The notes below the pieces were generated by a model. The model ran no database searches and had not been told where the DNA came from. It worked only from the letters and a program-made list of their open reading frames with translations. This document shows, in pieces, positions 7,949 to 16,684 of a DNA stretch of 64,000 nucleotides. The stretch is taken from the NCBI GenBank assembly GCA_964546815.1, contig CAZJLR010000005.1, forward strand, positions 62,001 to 126,000. Reading direction: 5' to 3'. Source of the DNA: JAIEPM01 sp964546815 (GTDB lineage: Bacteria > Cyanobacteriota > Vampirovibrionia > Obscuribacterales > Obscuribacteraceae). How positions within the stretch are numbered: position 1 is the stretch's first letter; every line of letters begins with the position of its first letter. A program made the position numbers and the translations under genes.

Positions 7949-9736
7949 TTACCTCACTTCGACGGTAGCTTTTTCTTCAACCGCATTCGAAAGCTCTTGC
8001 ATTTTTAACCACAATTTCTCTTGCGAGCTGAGCAGAGTTTGCTGCGCACTGGTTTGACTTGCGAACTCAAGCATCGCCTCGCGTGCAGCCTTCAATGCGT
8101 CTGTCATCGGGTCTAACGACTTTTCCATCTGAACAGCTAAGAGTTCAAGTGAATCAGCGCCTTTGCTCGATGATTTACTAATGCGCTCTAAGTCAGCAAT
8201 CGCCTGGCTGAATGTTGCAAGACTTGATTCCAAATTTTTCGAGACTTGATTAATTTGAGTTGTCGTTTTGCCTGAAGCATTCAGCACCGTTTCCAACTGC
8301 TTACTTGCTGAGCTTGCCCATCCATCGACACCACCAAGGATATAATCGACCAGGGTTTTGACTTCCTTTTGTTGCGTTTCGATACTGGTTTCAAATTGAA
8401 GCAAAAGCTTCTCAACGGAGGCATTGACTTTATGCTGATAATTTGTCGATGATTTTTCGAACGATCTCAAAAGTTCATCGCAGGCAGTGTTAATGCCTTT
8501 CGTCTGAGCCTCAAGTTGATCAGCCTGTCCTTGCGTGAGCAAATTCAGTTGCGATTGATATGCCTTGGAAAACTGCTGCCATTGATCTTGCTGCTGTTGA
8601 GACCACTGATCTGCGCGCTCTTGCTGTTGCTGTGTCCAGTAGTCTGACTTGCCCTGCTGAACTGTTACAAAGTTGTCGATTTGCACGCGTTGAGACTCGA
8701 TTGTTTTCTCAAATTGCTCAAGTGATCTGCTCAATGAGTTGTTCATTTGTTCGACAGTTTGAGACGCAGCTTTCAAACCGAGGGTGAGTTTTTCGATGTC
8801 GTCAAATGCGGAATTAGTCAAAGCATCTCTGAAACTCTGAACTACCGAAGTCACGAGACGCGTGATCGACTCTTCCCTTCGCTTAGCGCTCGCCTCAGTC
8901 ATGCGACAAAGTTCAGCGTTGGAGTCTTGCATGGCAGTCAACTGAGGCGACACTGCAGTAGAAAGCGCATCTTTCAGATGGTCGGGAAGCTTGGTTTTCA
9001 GTTCCTCAACAGATTGTTTTAATTGATCAATACTAGAAAGAATTTCAACGAAAGTGTTTGACCCTGCATTTTGTTTGAGGGCACCATTGAGCTCGTTCTG
9101 AAGACAAATGCAAAGGGTGTTTACTTGACCTAAGAGGCATTTTTCGATTACCTGAAAAAAGAATCCGGCGCTGAGACCCACAATCGAACAGATGAACTTA
9201 CCGGATAGGTTATTGACGAAGGGCTCAATTTCAGCCACATCACCATGAGCAAGTTTCAGCAAACTCAAAGCAACAAAGATTGATAGGAAGGTGCCAAGCA
9301 AACCGAGCGCGGTGAACATACCCGGTCCGGCTGTGCAAAGATCAAGATTGAGCTTGTGTTCAACAATCGTACGGTAATTGATGAAGTGTTCCGCCTGACT
9401 TGCATTTACAACTGGAACGTCCGGGAATGTATCAGCATCAGGTGCCTCTAGGCACTCTGAAAACTCACGCCAGGCAGCAGCGAGTAAGGGTTCTGATTCA
9501 AAAAATTTGTTGAGGTCTGATAGGTCCTTAGCTCTTATCGTCCCATTTAATGCCCGAATTTTTTCGATGGCACGTTTTAGCGCTGCATTTACAGGACGAA
9601 TGCTTTCAAGAAAGTATGCTGTCAAAACAACACACGAAACAAAGATAATAACAGAAAGCCAACAAGACAATTGCGGGATTATGATTCCGCCAAAATAGAC
9701 GGGCTGTGACATCCAGATGATCAATGCTTTTATCAT
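7949..9736 (-). CDS. ZorA-like MotA/TolQ/ExbB-family channel with long helical tail
   Basis: A 595-aa protein. Membrane segments lie at about residues 15-43, 141-163 (MFTALGLLGTFLSIFVAL) and 179-199 (FICSIVGLSAGFFF), the layout of MotA/ExbB/ZorA proton channels. About 390 residues of helical, Gln-rich coiled coil follow, including runs of QQQQ near residues 370-390. A long cytoplasmic tail is what separates ZorA from ordinary MotA or ExbB. It is the first gene of the operon. In Zorya the tail is thought to signal phage entry to effector proteins; here no ZorC, D or E homologue is seen and a VWA-phosphatase-kinase set takes their place. The family call is strong; use of proton or sodium ions is not decidable. 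Confidence 0.83.
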   Translation of the reverse strand: MIKALIIWMSQPVYFGGIIIPQLSCWLSVIIFVSCVVLTAYFLESIRPVNAALKRAIEKIRALNGTIRAKDLSDLNKFFESEPLLAAAWREFSECLEAPDADTFPDVPVVNASQAEHFINYRTIVEHKLNLDLCTAGPGMFTALGLLGTFLSIFVALSLLKLAHGDVAEIEPFVNNLSGKFICSIVGLSAGFFFQVIEKCLLGQVNTLCICLQNELNGALKQNAGSNTFVEILSSIDQLKQSVEELKTKLPDHLKDALSTAVSPQLTAMQDSNAELCRMTEASAKRREESITRLVTSVVQSFRDALTNSAFDDIEKLTLGLKAASQTVEQMNNSLSRSLEQFEKTIESQRVQIDNFVTVQQGKSDYWTQQQQERADQWSQQQQDQWQQFSKAYQSQLNLLTQGQADQLEAQTKGINTACDELLRSFEKSSTNYQHKVNASVEKLLLQFETSIETQQKEVKTLVDYILGGVDGWASSASKQLETVLNASGKTTTQINQVSKNLESSLATFSQAIADLERISKSSSKGADSLELLAVQMEKSLDPMTDALKAAREAMLEFASQTSAQQTLLSSQEKLWLKMQELSNAVEEKATVEVR

Positions 9737-10409
9737 TTGTATCTCGCTTCAATACGGTGGCAAACGCACCAGTGAAGGGGTGCGCATTCAATGCCATCGA
9801 TAATCTTTGGTTTTGTATGCTTACATTGTATTTAGTGAGACTGCATCATTTGCGCAGCCATCACATTTAATCTACGTGATTCAGAAGTCAAATGTGCAGC
9901 CCGGTTGTTTTGCGCTGATTGGTAAGGCAACAATGCCACTGAGATACATACATTTACTCAACTGGACGAGTGGTGACTGCATGTATATTGCAGTCTTGAA
10001 TCAAGCAAGCGGATTAGCTTCGGTGGAGATGGTCATCGGGAGATGGAGCTATCTATGCACCTTTTGATTTATTGCTAATTTATTAGTACTCGGCCGATGC
10101 GTGCGTACAAGTGTGGGGGCAACGCCATGCGTCGCCCGATATTTGATATAGCAAAACTGTCTAAGCGAGCACCGCAGCTTAACTTGCGGGCGACGCATGG
10201 CGTCGCCCCTACCGGCATTCTTGACCTGTGTCAGCCGAAAACTAACACCGATTTCGGTAGCGACGCGGACCGAATGAATCCTAAAGCCGACAAGTACCGG
10301 ACGCCGACCGCCGCGCCCGCTTGATATCTTTCGCATACATTTATATGGCTTTGGATATTTTGACCTGGGGGTATGTCAGATATGTTCGGCATTTTTAGGT
10401 ATAAGCTCA
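9737..10409. other. Divergent intergenic region between ZorA-like and WYL genes
   Basis: About 670 bp without a convincing gene. It should hold the promoters of both the ZorA-like operon and the WYL regulator. A TTGACC/TATGTT pair at 10360-10386 (15-nt spacer) is a weak promoter candidate for the WYL gene. An 86-codon plus-strand frame at 9807-10067 has no recognisable motif or ribosome site. The MITE-like element at 10113-10212 sits inside. Confidence 0.5.
10113..10212. mobile_element. 100-bp MITE/REP-like element with 26-bp terminal inverted repeats
   Basis: The arms at 10113-10138 and 10187-10212 are inverted copies matching at 24 of 26 positions. Each arm contains its own near-palindrome GGGCGACGC-ATG-GCGTCGCCC (right arm perfect). 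The element has no coding capacity and is far more GC-rich than its surroundings. This is the form of a palindromic repeat or MITE moved by a transposase elsewhere; no target-site duplication was identified. Confidence 0.7.
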
Positions 10410-11375
10410 ATGTCCACCAAGCTTGAACGAATTGATGCGTTGGTGCGCGAGGTCAACCGCGGGACTTACCCAACAGTTGAAGACCTTTGCCGCAAATTCG
10501 AAATCAAAGAGAGAACTTTTTTTGATGATGTTAGGTTTATCAAAGAACGATTGCGCATCGAAATCAAGTTTGACTACAGTCGCGGTGGCTATTTCAACTC
10601 GACCCCCGAACGAAAGCTTCCTCAGTTCGATCTAAATGAAGAAGAACTTGCAGCATTAGCGCTGGGCAAAGAGATGCTGATGAAACATTCAGGAACGGCA
10701 TTCAGACAGCCTCTAGAAGAAGCACTTGCCAAAATTGAAGGCAGAATCGCGAACAAAGAGTTAGCAGTTGAAGAACTCAAATCACTAATTCGCATTGTTC
10801 CTGGCGGAATTGCGGAGTCTAACGGAAAGCTCTTGAAGGAAATTAAGTTCGCCTGCGACGAGCAGCGTAGTATCGAAATTGAATACTACGCCGCAAACAC
10901 GGGACAAACATCAACTCGCAAGATTGACCCATATCGTATTTTGGAACACAAAGGTGCCTGGTATGTCGCCGGCTGGTGCCACCAAAGAGCAGCCATGCGT
11001 ACATTTGCGATTCATCGTATTCGAAAACTGAACTTATTAAAGGATCACTACGCCATTCGAGAAGGACTCGATGTCGAAGATTGGATCCAATCTGCATTTT
11101 TGCTTGAACATGGCGATGGCGAGCACGTGGTGAGAATCAAGTTCACGCCGGTAGGAGCGCGATATGCTATCGACCGTGAGTGGCACCCGAGTCAAAAAAT
11201 TCACACGCATCCTGATGGCTCTTGTACGCTTGAGTTTAAGACACAAAGCCTAGATGAGATAAAGCGTTGGGTCTTGCCTTTTGGCGCGGGCGCCGAAGTA
11301 ATTGATCCACCTGAGTTGCGCCAGCGCGTTATGGACGAATTGCGCATGACCTTGCGAGGCTATGGCGAGAGCTAA
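10410..11375 (+). CDS. WYL-domain transcriptional regulator
   Basis: A 321-aa protein. The N-terminal winged helix (YPTVEDLCRKFEIKERTFFDDVRFIKERL) is the HTH found in this family. The WYL domain lies in the middle (IEIEYYAANTG, KIDPYRILEHKGAWYVAGWC, FAIHRIRKL), and a C-terminal WCX-type extension (VRIKFTPVGARYAIDREWHP, VLPFGAGAEVIDP) follows. Length and order match full-size WYL regulators, which sense nucleotides or nucleic acids and often repress phage-defence operons. It is divergent from the ZorA-like operon across 670 bp and is the natural candidate regulator of it. Its last codons and stop form the first unit of a 20-bp tandem repeat. Confidence 0.88.
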   Translation: MSTKLERIDALVREVNRGTYPTVEDLCRKFEIKERTFFDDVRFIKERLRIEIKFDYSRGGYFNSTPERKLPQFDLNEEELAALALGKEMLMKHSGTAFRQPLEEALAKIEGRIANKELAVEELKSLIRIVPGGIAESNGKLLKEIKFACDEQRSIEIEYYAANTGQTSTRKIDPYRILEHKGAWYVAGWCHQRAAMRTFAIHRIRKLNLLKDHYAIREGLDVEDWIQSAFLLEHGDGEHVVRIKFTPVGARYAIDREWHPSQKIHTHPDGSCTLEFKTQSLDEIKRWVLPFGAGAEVIDPPELRQRVMDELRMTLRGYGES

Positions 11376-11480
11376 GTGGCTATGGTGAGAGCTAAGTGGC
11401 TATGGCGAGAGCTAAGCGGCTATGGCGAGAGCTAAGCTGCTACGGCGAGAGCTAAGTGGATATGGCGGGAACTAAGTTGC
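11361..11480. repeat. Six 20-bp tandem repeats spanning the WYL stop codon
   Basis: Six consecutive units of the form CTATGGCGAGAGCTAAGTGG, with a few substitutions in later copies, run from 11361 to 11480. The first holds the final Gly-Glu-Ser codons and TAA of the WYL gene. Later copies are noncoding, so the array arose by duplication of the gene's 3' end. Confidence 0.93.
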
Positions 11481-11484
11481 TTCG

Positions 11485-11985
11485 CTAAGGCGCTTTCCGC
11501 TGATGCCTGAAGTCCCATGGAGCGGTGGGATTAGGATCAGCCCAGAGTCCAATGTGTTTGTCGCGGGCACTAAGTTCTAGCTGCTGTAGGTCACCTGCTT
11601 GAGGTGAGTATTTTTGATACCACCAGGCGTATCCGCCAGCGACCAACTCATGATTGAGATCACGACCATCTGGCAAAACAATTTCGCCAATCGTTCTGCC
11701 ATAGCGATCACGAGTCTTGGGAGAAACAGTGACGATCTTGCCAAAGCACATGTCTGACGTGAAGTTCTTGGCGCTGCGTCCGAATGCCTGCCGCTTTTCC
11801 GGGCAATCTATCCCTTCCAGTCGTATTGTTTCAGAAGCACCATCATGAAGAACTTTGATAGTATCGCCATCAGTGACAGCTATAACTTGTCCCTTGTAAG
11901 GCATCTCCCTTGCAGCAATTGGTTGAATTGATAAAACAAATAGAACGACAAGTCGCAATATCCAAAGTATTCGATTTAATTCCAT
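11485..11985 (-). CDS. Secreted thermonuclease-family (SNase) nuclease
   Basis: A 166-aa protein with a signal peptide (MELNRILWILRLVVLFVLS to about residue 25) and one staphylococcal-nuclease domain. The domain shows VIAVTDGDTIKVL, IRLEGIDCPE, KRQAFG and DRYGRTIGEI, covering the metal-binding Asp, both catalytic Arg and the Glu region, and it ends with LWADPNPTAPWDFR, typical for this family. It should cleave DNA or RNA in a Ca2+-dependent way, in the periplasm or outside the cell. It converges with the WYL gene. Roles in nutrient scavenging or degradation of incoming DNA are both plausible. Confidence 0.9.
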   Translation of the reverse strand: MELNRILWILRLVVLFVLSIQPIAAREMPYKGQVIAVTDGDTIKVLHDGASETIRLEGIDCPEKRQAFGRSAKNFTSDMCFGKIVTVSPKTRDRYGRTIGEIVLPDGRDLNHELVAGGYAWWYQKYSPQAGDLQQLELSARDKHIGLWADPNPTAPWDFRHQRKAP

Positions 11986-12230
11986 GAGGTTTCCCTACTT
12001 GCAGTCGTGTGCGTCTGCAAATATTGTTTGTTTTGTTGATTGATTAGCAGCTCTTAGAGAGCCATATTCAAGGTATAGCACCTGGACCTGCAACATGAAT
12101 GCAGTCACCAGGAGCTGAAAAAATTTCCATCGAAATGATCAATATTCACACTGCAGTTATTTTGCATACATATCTTCTACTCTGATAATTATGGTCGGCG
12201 ATTTGCTACCAATGGCAAGGGAGAAAGCTA

Positions 12231-12866
12231 GTGGCATCTCGATTACATAGATTGATCAGAATCGTTCGCATGCTGCGCATGAAGGGTTACCCAAGTGTGC
12301 AGAGACTTTGCGAAACACTGCAGGTGAAAGAACGAACCATATTCAATGATCTAAAAGAACTAAAGGAAGATCTTGGTGTCAATTTACAGTTCGACAAAAC
12401 AAGAAGAGGATACTTTCTGCAAGGCGATGACATCGACCTCGGCTTAGATTCTCTTTCAGAAGAAACTGCCTACCTCCTACTTGTGGCATGCCAACTTATT
12501 TCTGTTCATGGCGGAAAAGAGCTTGCGGGTCCATTAGAAGAATTATTTGCCGGAGAGATTCGGCGATGCCTGAAGAACACAAGCGCGGATCTAAAAGATA
12601 TAGTCAAAGCGGAAGCGGCAAGCGCCACGAATTTTCCCCCAAACCTACTCGTTCAACTTTGCCGCGCTTGTTGTTCCTCAAAGCCCGTCAAAGTACATGT
12701 GCAACAGAGCTCTGACGACGACACCAACAACAATTCCAAAATACTGGATATTGTTCCTCACTACATAATTTTGTCCGCCACGCAATGGCGTGTCGCTTAC
12801 AAAAATGGAGACGGAGCCATGATGCATGAGCTTGATCTTTCTAGCATTGAGGCTTTAACTGATTGA
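12231..12866 (+). CDS. Short WYL-type regulator lacking the C-terminal extension
   Basis: A 211-aa relative of the regulator at 10410. The winged helix (YPSVQRLCETLQVKERTIFNDLKELKEDL) is clearly paralogous. The following part ends with a reduced WYL core (KPVKVHVQQSS, LDIVPHYIILSATQWRVAY) and stops where the WCX extension would begin. The start is GTG at 12231, supported by an AAGGGAG ribosome site 8 nt upstream; the ATG at 12212 is in another frame. It may bind DNA without full ligand sensing, or it may be a shortened descendant of the neighbour. It converges on the TPR gene. Confidence 0.75.
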   Translation: MASRLHRLIRIVRMLRMKGYPSVQRLCETLQVKERTIFNDLKELKEDLGVNLQFDKTRRGYFLQGDDIDLGLDSLSEETAYLLLVACQLISVHGGKELAGPLEELFAGEIRRCLKNTSADLKDIVKAEAASATNFPPNLLVQLCRACCSSKPVKVHVQQSSDDDTNNNSKILDIVPHYIILSATQWRVAYKNGDGAMMHELDLSSIEALTD

Positions 12867-13013
12867 CACACATTTAAGATGACGAGCTATCGGTATCGGG
12901 CAGGAGCGGCAAGAGTAATGGCACAGCGCGATAAACTAGTGATAGAACAGCTATGATTAACTGGGGCTAGCACAGCACAATGAACCAGGAATTACCAAAC
13001 AATTAACTCGAAT

Positions 13014-13997
13014 CTATTTTTTGGGAATAAACCTCTTGTAGACCTCTTGCGGAGATTCGTTAGTAACGAGCTCGGTCGTTTGGTCTGGAAAGGAAGGAAT
13101 CGCACTTGGCGGCATCCCTATAGGTGCATTCTCTCCGTTCCAAAATTTGAACACATTTTTTCCGCCAGGATCCATTCCCGTTGTCCCAATAGAGTTCAGC
13201 CTACGTCTTAGTTCTTGGGCTTCAGCCTTACGCCCAGCGACATCAAGCAAAGTTATATCATAAGACATAGCATGCATTGACCATCCATAAAGCGGATACC
13301 ACAACGACTCACCTTCTAAAATTGCTCTCGTAAAAAGTTTGTGCGCGCTATTCACATTGCGATTAGGAAAACCATAAAAGAGCCCGGCTTTTGTCAAAAA
13401 CTCAGTCAAATATTTCCGTTTTTCCTCAATTGATTTTTCGCGATTTGCAATTTGCAAAGCTTCATCCAAAGCATTTTCCGCTTTTACGTCGTTGTGCAGC
13501 GCAGACTCTGCTCTTGCATAGTCAAGCAATGTCAATGCGTATTGCAAGTTTTTTCCGTGCAATTTATCCTGCAAAACTAATGCATTCAAATAACAGTGTT
13601 CGGCTGCGTCGAATTGTTTTTTCAGGTAATAACGTGCAGCAAGCAACATAGAAGCTAGAAACTCCTCTTCTGATACTACGCCTGAGCTCTTATAGAGCAT
13701 TTGCGCTTTTTGCAAAAGCTCTAAATCAGACTCATATCCAGGTTTGTTCGCGAGCCTGAGCAAGATGTCGGCTCTTATCTTATCGGGAGCGCCTTCCGGT
13801 AAATTGCCTGACAATTCTTCAAGCAGTTTATTCGCATCAGAGAATTTAGATTCAGATTCGAGTTTATCAACTTCTTGGAGTTTCGCTTTCCAATCATTAT
13901 TCTCTGATGCAGTGTTTAATTGTTCGGCGTCTGTCCATCAAGGCAATAGGCAGGATATAAGTATGGCAAAAACAGCTGACAGTCTGAGGCATTTCAT
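13014..13997 (-). pseudogene. TPR-like secreted protein with in-frame TGA in its signal peptide
   Basis: A continuous reading frame starts at ATG 13997 with a signal peptide (MKCLRLSAVFAILISCLLP) and is interrupted by TGA at 13938-13940. It then continues in frame through Trp-Thr-Asp-Ala-Glu to the stop at 13014. The intact length would be about 327 codons, close to the 336-aa neighbour at 14134-15144, with which it shares TPR-like helices and the tail motif ESLWYPLYGWSMHAMSY and KFWNGENAPIG. A downstream TTG at 13814 could start a 266-aa version without signal peptide. Either this is a young pseudogene or the TGA is a consensus error. The function is unknown; it is presumably an exported protein-binding protein. 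Confidence 0.75.
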
Positions 13998-14133
13998 GAA
14001 TCGATCTCTTGTTCTACTCTCGTCTCTAATCTGCATTCTAGCGAGATTCGATGTGGATTGCCATTACTCATAATCCATTGATCAACTTCCCGTCCAGGAA
14101 ACTTTAACTAGGTCCCCATTTGTGTGGAACAAA

Positions 14134-15144
14134 TCAATTCCCATTCTTATTCAAATAGGACTTATAGATCGTCTGTGGGGACTTAGTTGTAAGAGTAGCC
14201 CTACTTCCTTTTCCGATGGGAACCGCCATTCCCGGAGCTCCCGCCGGCGCAGTTTTGCCATTCCAAAACTTGCACACATCTTTCCCTTTTGGGTCCTTCC
14301 CACTTCTGCCAATACTGATCAACCGACGAGAGATTTCTTCGGCTTCTTTCTTGCGTCCTGTACTTTGCAGCAAAGATTCGTAGTGTGACATCGCTTGCGT
14401 TGACCATCCATACAACGGATACCAAAGCGATTCACCTTCAAGAATTGCTTGCTTGAACATTTGTTCAGCACGAACATTATCGTGCCTGTTAAATTCAAAG
14501 TAGAGCCCGATTCCATCAAGTAATTCCGTGAGATACAATCGTTTCTCATCAAGGGAATCTTCATGCTCGATTATCGACAAAGCTTCATCAATAGCCTTTT
14601 GAGACGCTGCTAAATCACAAGCCTTAGAACTTGCATTTGCATACAAAAGTAAAACACTGGCATGTTGAAGATGATTTCCATATTTTTTCTTTGACGGGAT
14701 GAGCGCCTGAGCATAGCACTTCGCCGATTCGCTTTGCTTTTTGTCTTGACTCAAAAGCCAGCCCAATTGTTCTAGCGCGCAAAGCAATTCATATTGTTTG
14801 CTATCATCCTGCTCGTAAAGACTGATAGCCTCTCTCAGTTTCCCGGCTGCATATTCCGGATTACTCGAAGACAACAAACCAATGCTGTACAACAAGTAGG
14901 CTTTATCCGAAGCAGAAGCTGATGCTGGCATTTTCGAATACGCTTCTTCGTATTTCATTTTGGCTTCTTGAGATTTAGATTGCTTGCTCAGCTTGTCAGC
15001 GACATCTCTAAGTGCCTGCCATGGCGCGGCTACATTCGCATCGGCAGTCGATTCGGCATTGACCAACTGAGGACAAAAGCACAGCCCTGATATGAGAAAA
15101 ACCAAAGAGCATATTTGCATTATCGTCCTGGTGTTCATAATCAA
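14134..15144 (-). CDS. Secreted TPR-like repeat protein
   Basis: A 336-aa protein with an N-terminal signal peptide ending near CPQLVNAES (about residue 31) followed by paired helices of TPR type (YEEAYSKMPASASASDKAYL, AISLYEQDDSKQYELLCALE and others) up to about residue 280. The tail ESLWYPLYGWSTQAMSHYES and KFWNGKTAPAG is shared with the TPR gene immediately downstream, so the two are a tandem duplication. TPR domains hold protein partners; this one would work in the periplasm or at the surface. No enzyme motif is visible. Confidence 0.75.
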   Translation of the reverse strand: MIMNTRTIMQICSLVFLISGLCFCPQLVNAESTADANVAAPWQALRDVADKLSKQSKSQEAKMKYEEAYSKMPASASASDKAYLLYSIGLLSSSNPEYAAGKLREAISLYEQDDSKQYELLCALEQLGWLLSQDKKQSESAKCYAQALIPSKKKYGNHLQHASVLLLYANASSKACDLAASQKAIDEALSIIEHEDSLDEKRLYLTELLDGIGLYFEFNRHDNVRAEQMFKQAILEGESLWYPLYGWSTQAMSHYESLLQSTGRKKEAEEISRRLISIGRSGKDPKGKDVCKFWNGKTAPAGAPGMAVPIGKGSRATLTTKSPQTIYKSYLNKNGN

Positions 15145-15356
15145 TGACTATTTCTCATATTTATAGTTAGATGATCAGACTCTCGTATCCACACTGGCAT
15201 TTCAAGCCTACGCCCCCCTGATGCTCTACTATTATACTCTCCAGCATCAACGTACCCTGGCCATTCGCAAATCATCGGCTTGTCGAGCCATTGCCTACGC
15301 AGCAATCTTATTGATAAACCTGTAAAATAGAATATGAGGGAACCAGAGAGCCATCC

Positions 15357-16472
15357 TTGAACAACTATAACGACACCGAGATAAAAGTGCTTGAAGGCCT
15401 AGACGCTGTACGCGTACGCCCAGAGTTATGGGTCGGCAGCAGGGATTCAAGAGGTCTGCTCCAACTGGTCTGGGAAATCGTTTACAACTGCCTCGACGAT
15501 TACGACACCGGAGACTGCCAGCACATTACAGTTACATTGAATGACGACGGCTCTATATCTGTGGAAAATGATGGACCCGGAATCTCAACAGGTGTTTCTG
15601 AAAAAACAGGTCTATCTGGCGTCGAGATTATATTCACAACACTGGGATGTCCTACAGGGTTTGGAGCAGCTGTAGTTAATGCACTTAGCGAAAGGCTTGA
15701 AGTAGAGAATTACAGGAACGGCAAATTTTATAGAAAGACTTATCAACGAGGAAGAGATTTAACTCCTCTTCAACTCATAGGTGATACTGATAAGCATGGT
15801 ACACGAGTAACTATATTTCCAGACAAAGAAATCTTTACTGAAGCTTATGTGCAAACGGAGAAACAAGCGTTTGATCTTGAGGAGCTCACAAGTCGATTGC
15901 GAGAGATAGCTTTCTTGAACAAAAATCTCCGCATCGACCTGGCAAATCCAAAATGCTGCGCACGCGAAACGTTTCAATTTAGTGCCGGGATATCCGATTA
16001 TCTCAGCTGGCTTAACAGCAAACACGCAAAAATAAATGTTGTTCCGGTTTGCTTTTCTGGAGAGAGGGAAATCTCAGGTGCAAAGGAGCAGCTAAGCATT
16101 GAATTCGCATTACAGTGGACCGACCGAAAAGCGCCTCTTTCAATGGTTTTCTTCAATAACGATCCCATTCCAGAGAGATACTCAATACACGATTTAAATG
16201 CTGTGATAGCAAAAGCCCTGAACGAATACGCCAGGGCAAGTCATTTACTCCACGAGCATGAGAGCGGCATTTCGGAGAATCAAATCAGCAAGGGAATCAT
16301 CACCATTCTGTCAACAAAATCGGGCTTGAGGCTGCGGTCGCTGGACAAGGAATACCTGGGAAACATTATCAAAGATGCCTTAGGAGAATGCCTTAGGAAT
16401 TATTTGATACACAACAACAGTAACGCCAGATCGCTATTAAAATCTCTGAAAGAGAAATGTTTCGACGAATGA
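15357..16472 (+). CDS. Stand-alone GyrB/ParE-like ATPase-transducer protein with shortened lid
   Basis: A 371-aa protein aligning with the ATPase and transducer domains of GyrB/ParE and lacking the TOPRIM and C-terminal parts. Visible landmarks are RVRPELWVGS near the start, EIVYNCLDDYDTG (N-box Glu and Asn), VENDGPGIS (adenine-binding Asp), VVNALSERLEV, GTRVTIFPDKEIF and RLREIAFLNKN. The stretch that in GyrB holds the ATP lid and the GGLHGVG glycines is cut to GCPTGFGA, roughly 14 residues shorter, and the QTK loop of the transducer is gone. ATP binding may be weak or lost. The start is TTG; no in-frame ATG precedes it. Its TGA overlaps the ATG of the small gene at 16469. The role is unknown; it cannot act alone as a topoisomerase. 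Confidence 0.8.
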   Translation: MNNYNDTEIKVLEGLDAVRVRPELWVGSRDSRGLLQLVWEIVYNCLDDYDTGDCQHITVTLNDDGSISVENDGPGISTGVSEKTGLSGVEIIFTTLGCPTGFGAAVVNALSERLEVENYRNGKFYRKTYQRGRDLTPLQLIGDTDKHGTRVTIFPDKEIFTEAYVQTEKQAFDLEELTSRLREIAFLNKNLRIDLANPKCCARETFQFSAGISDYLSWLNSKHAKINVVPVCFSGEREISGAKEQLSIEFALQWTDRKAPLSMVFFNNDPIPERYSIHDLNAVIAKALNEYARASHLLHEHESGISENQISKGIITILSTKSGLRLRSLDKEYLGNIIKDALGECLRNYLIHNNSNARSLLKSLKEKCFDE

Positions 16473-16624
16473 TTATCAGTGAAATCGATGGGACACGTTA
16501 TGAAATGATCATAAGTGACATCCTCGATTTTTATTTTGGCAATAAAGATCGCATAGACAAGAAGGCTACAGAAGAGGAAAAGTTCAGAGCACATCTTGAA
16601 GCCAACAAAGGAAATGAACCGTAG
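16469..16624 (+). CDS. Small 51-aa protein overlapping the GyrB-like gene
   Basis: The ATG at 16469 overlaps the TGA of the GyrB-like gene (ATGA), a standard sign of coupled translation. The product begins MIISEIDGTRYEMIISDIL and continues with FYFGNKDRIDKKATEEEKF, a plausible helix-rich charged protein of 51 residues ending at TAG 16622-16624. A second ATG at 16457 would add four residues. There is no recognised family. It may be a partner or small subunit of the GyrB-like protein. Confidence 0.55.
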   Translation: MIISEIDGTRYEMIISDILDFYFGNKDRIDKKATEEEKFRAHLEANKGNEP

Positions 16625-16684
16625 GATCGAAGGTTGGATGTGGCGGCTGAATGTTATTTGATTGCTCAATACCAATGCAATATT

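Noticed and set aside
9807..10067. 86-codon plus-strand frame in the WYL/ZorA-like intergenic region
   Set aside because: No motif, no ribosome site, unnatural composition; probably chance.
10049..10336. Arg-rich frames across the MITE-like element
   Set aside because: They arise from the GC-rich palindromes and have no start signals or similarity to proteins.
15357..16472. Functional gyrase or topoisomerase IV subunit B
   Set aside because: Only ATPase and transducer parts are present, TOPRIM is missing and the ATP lid is deleted.
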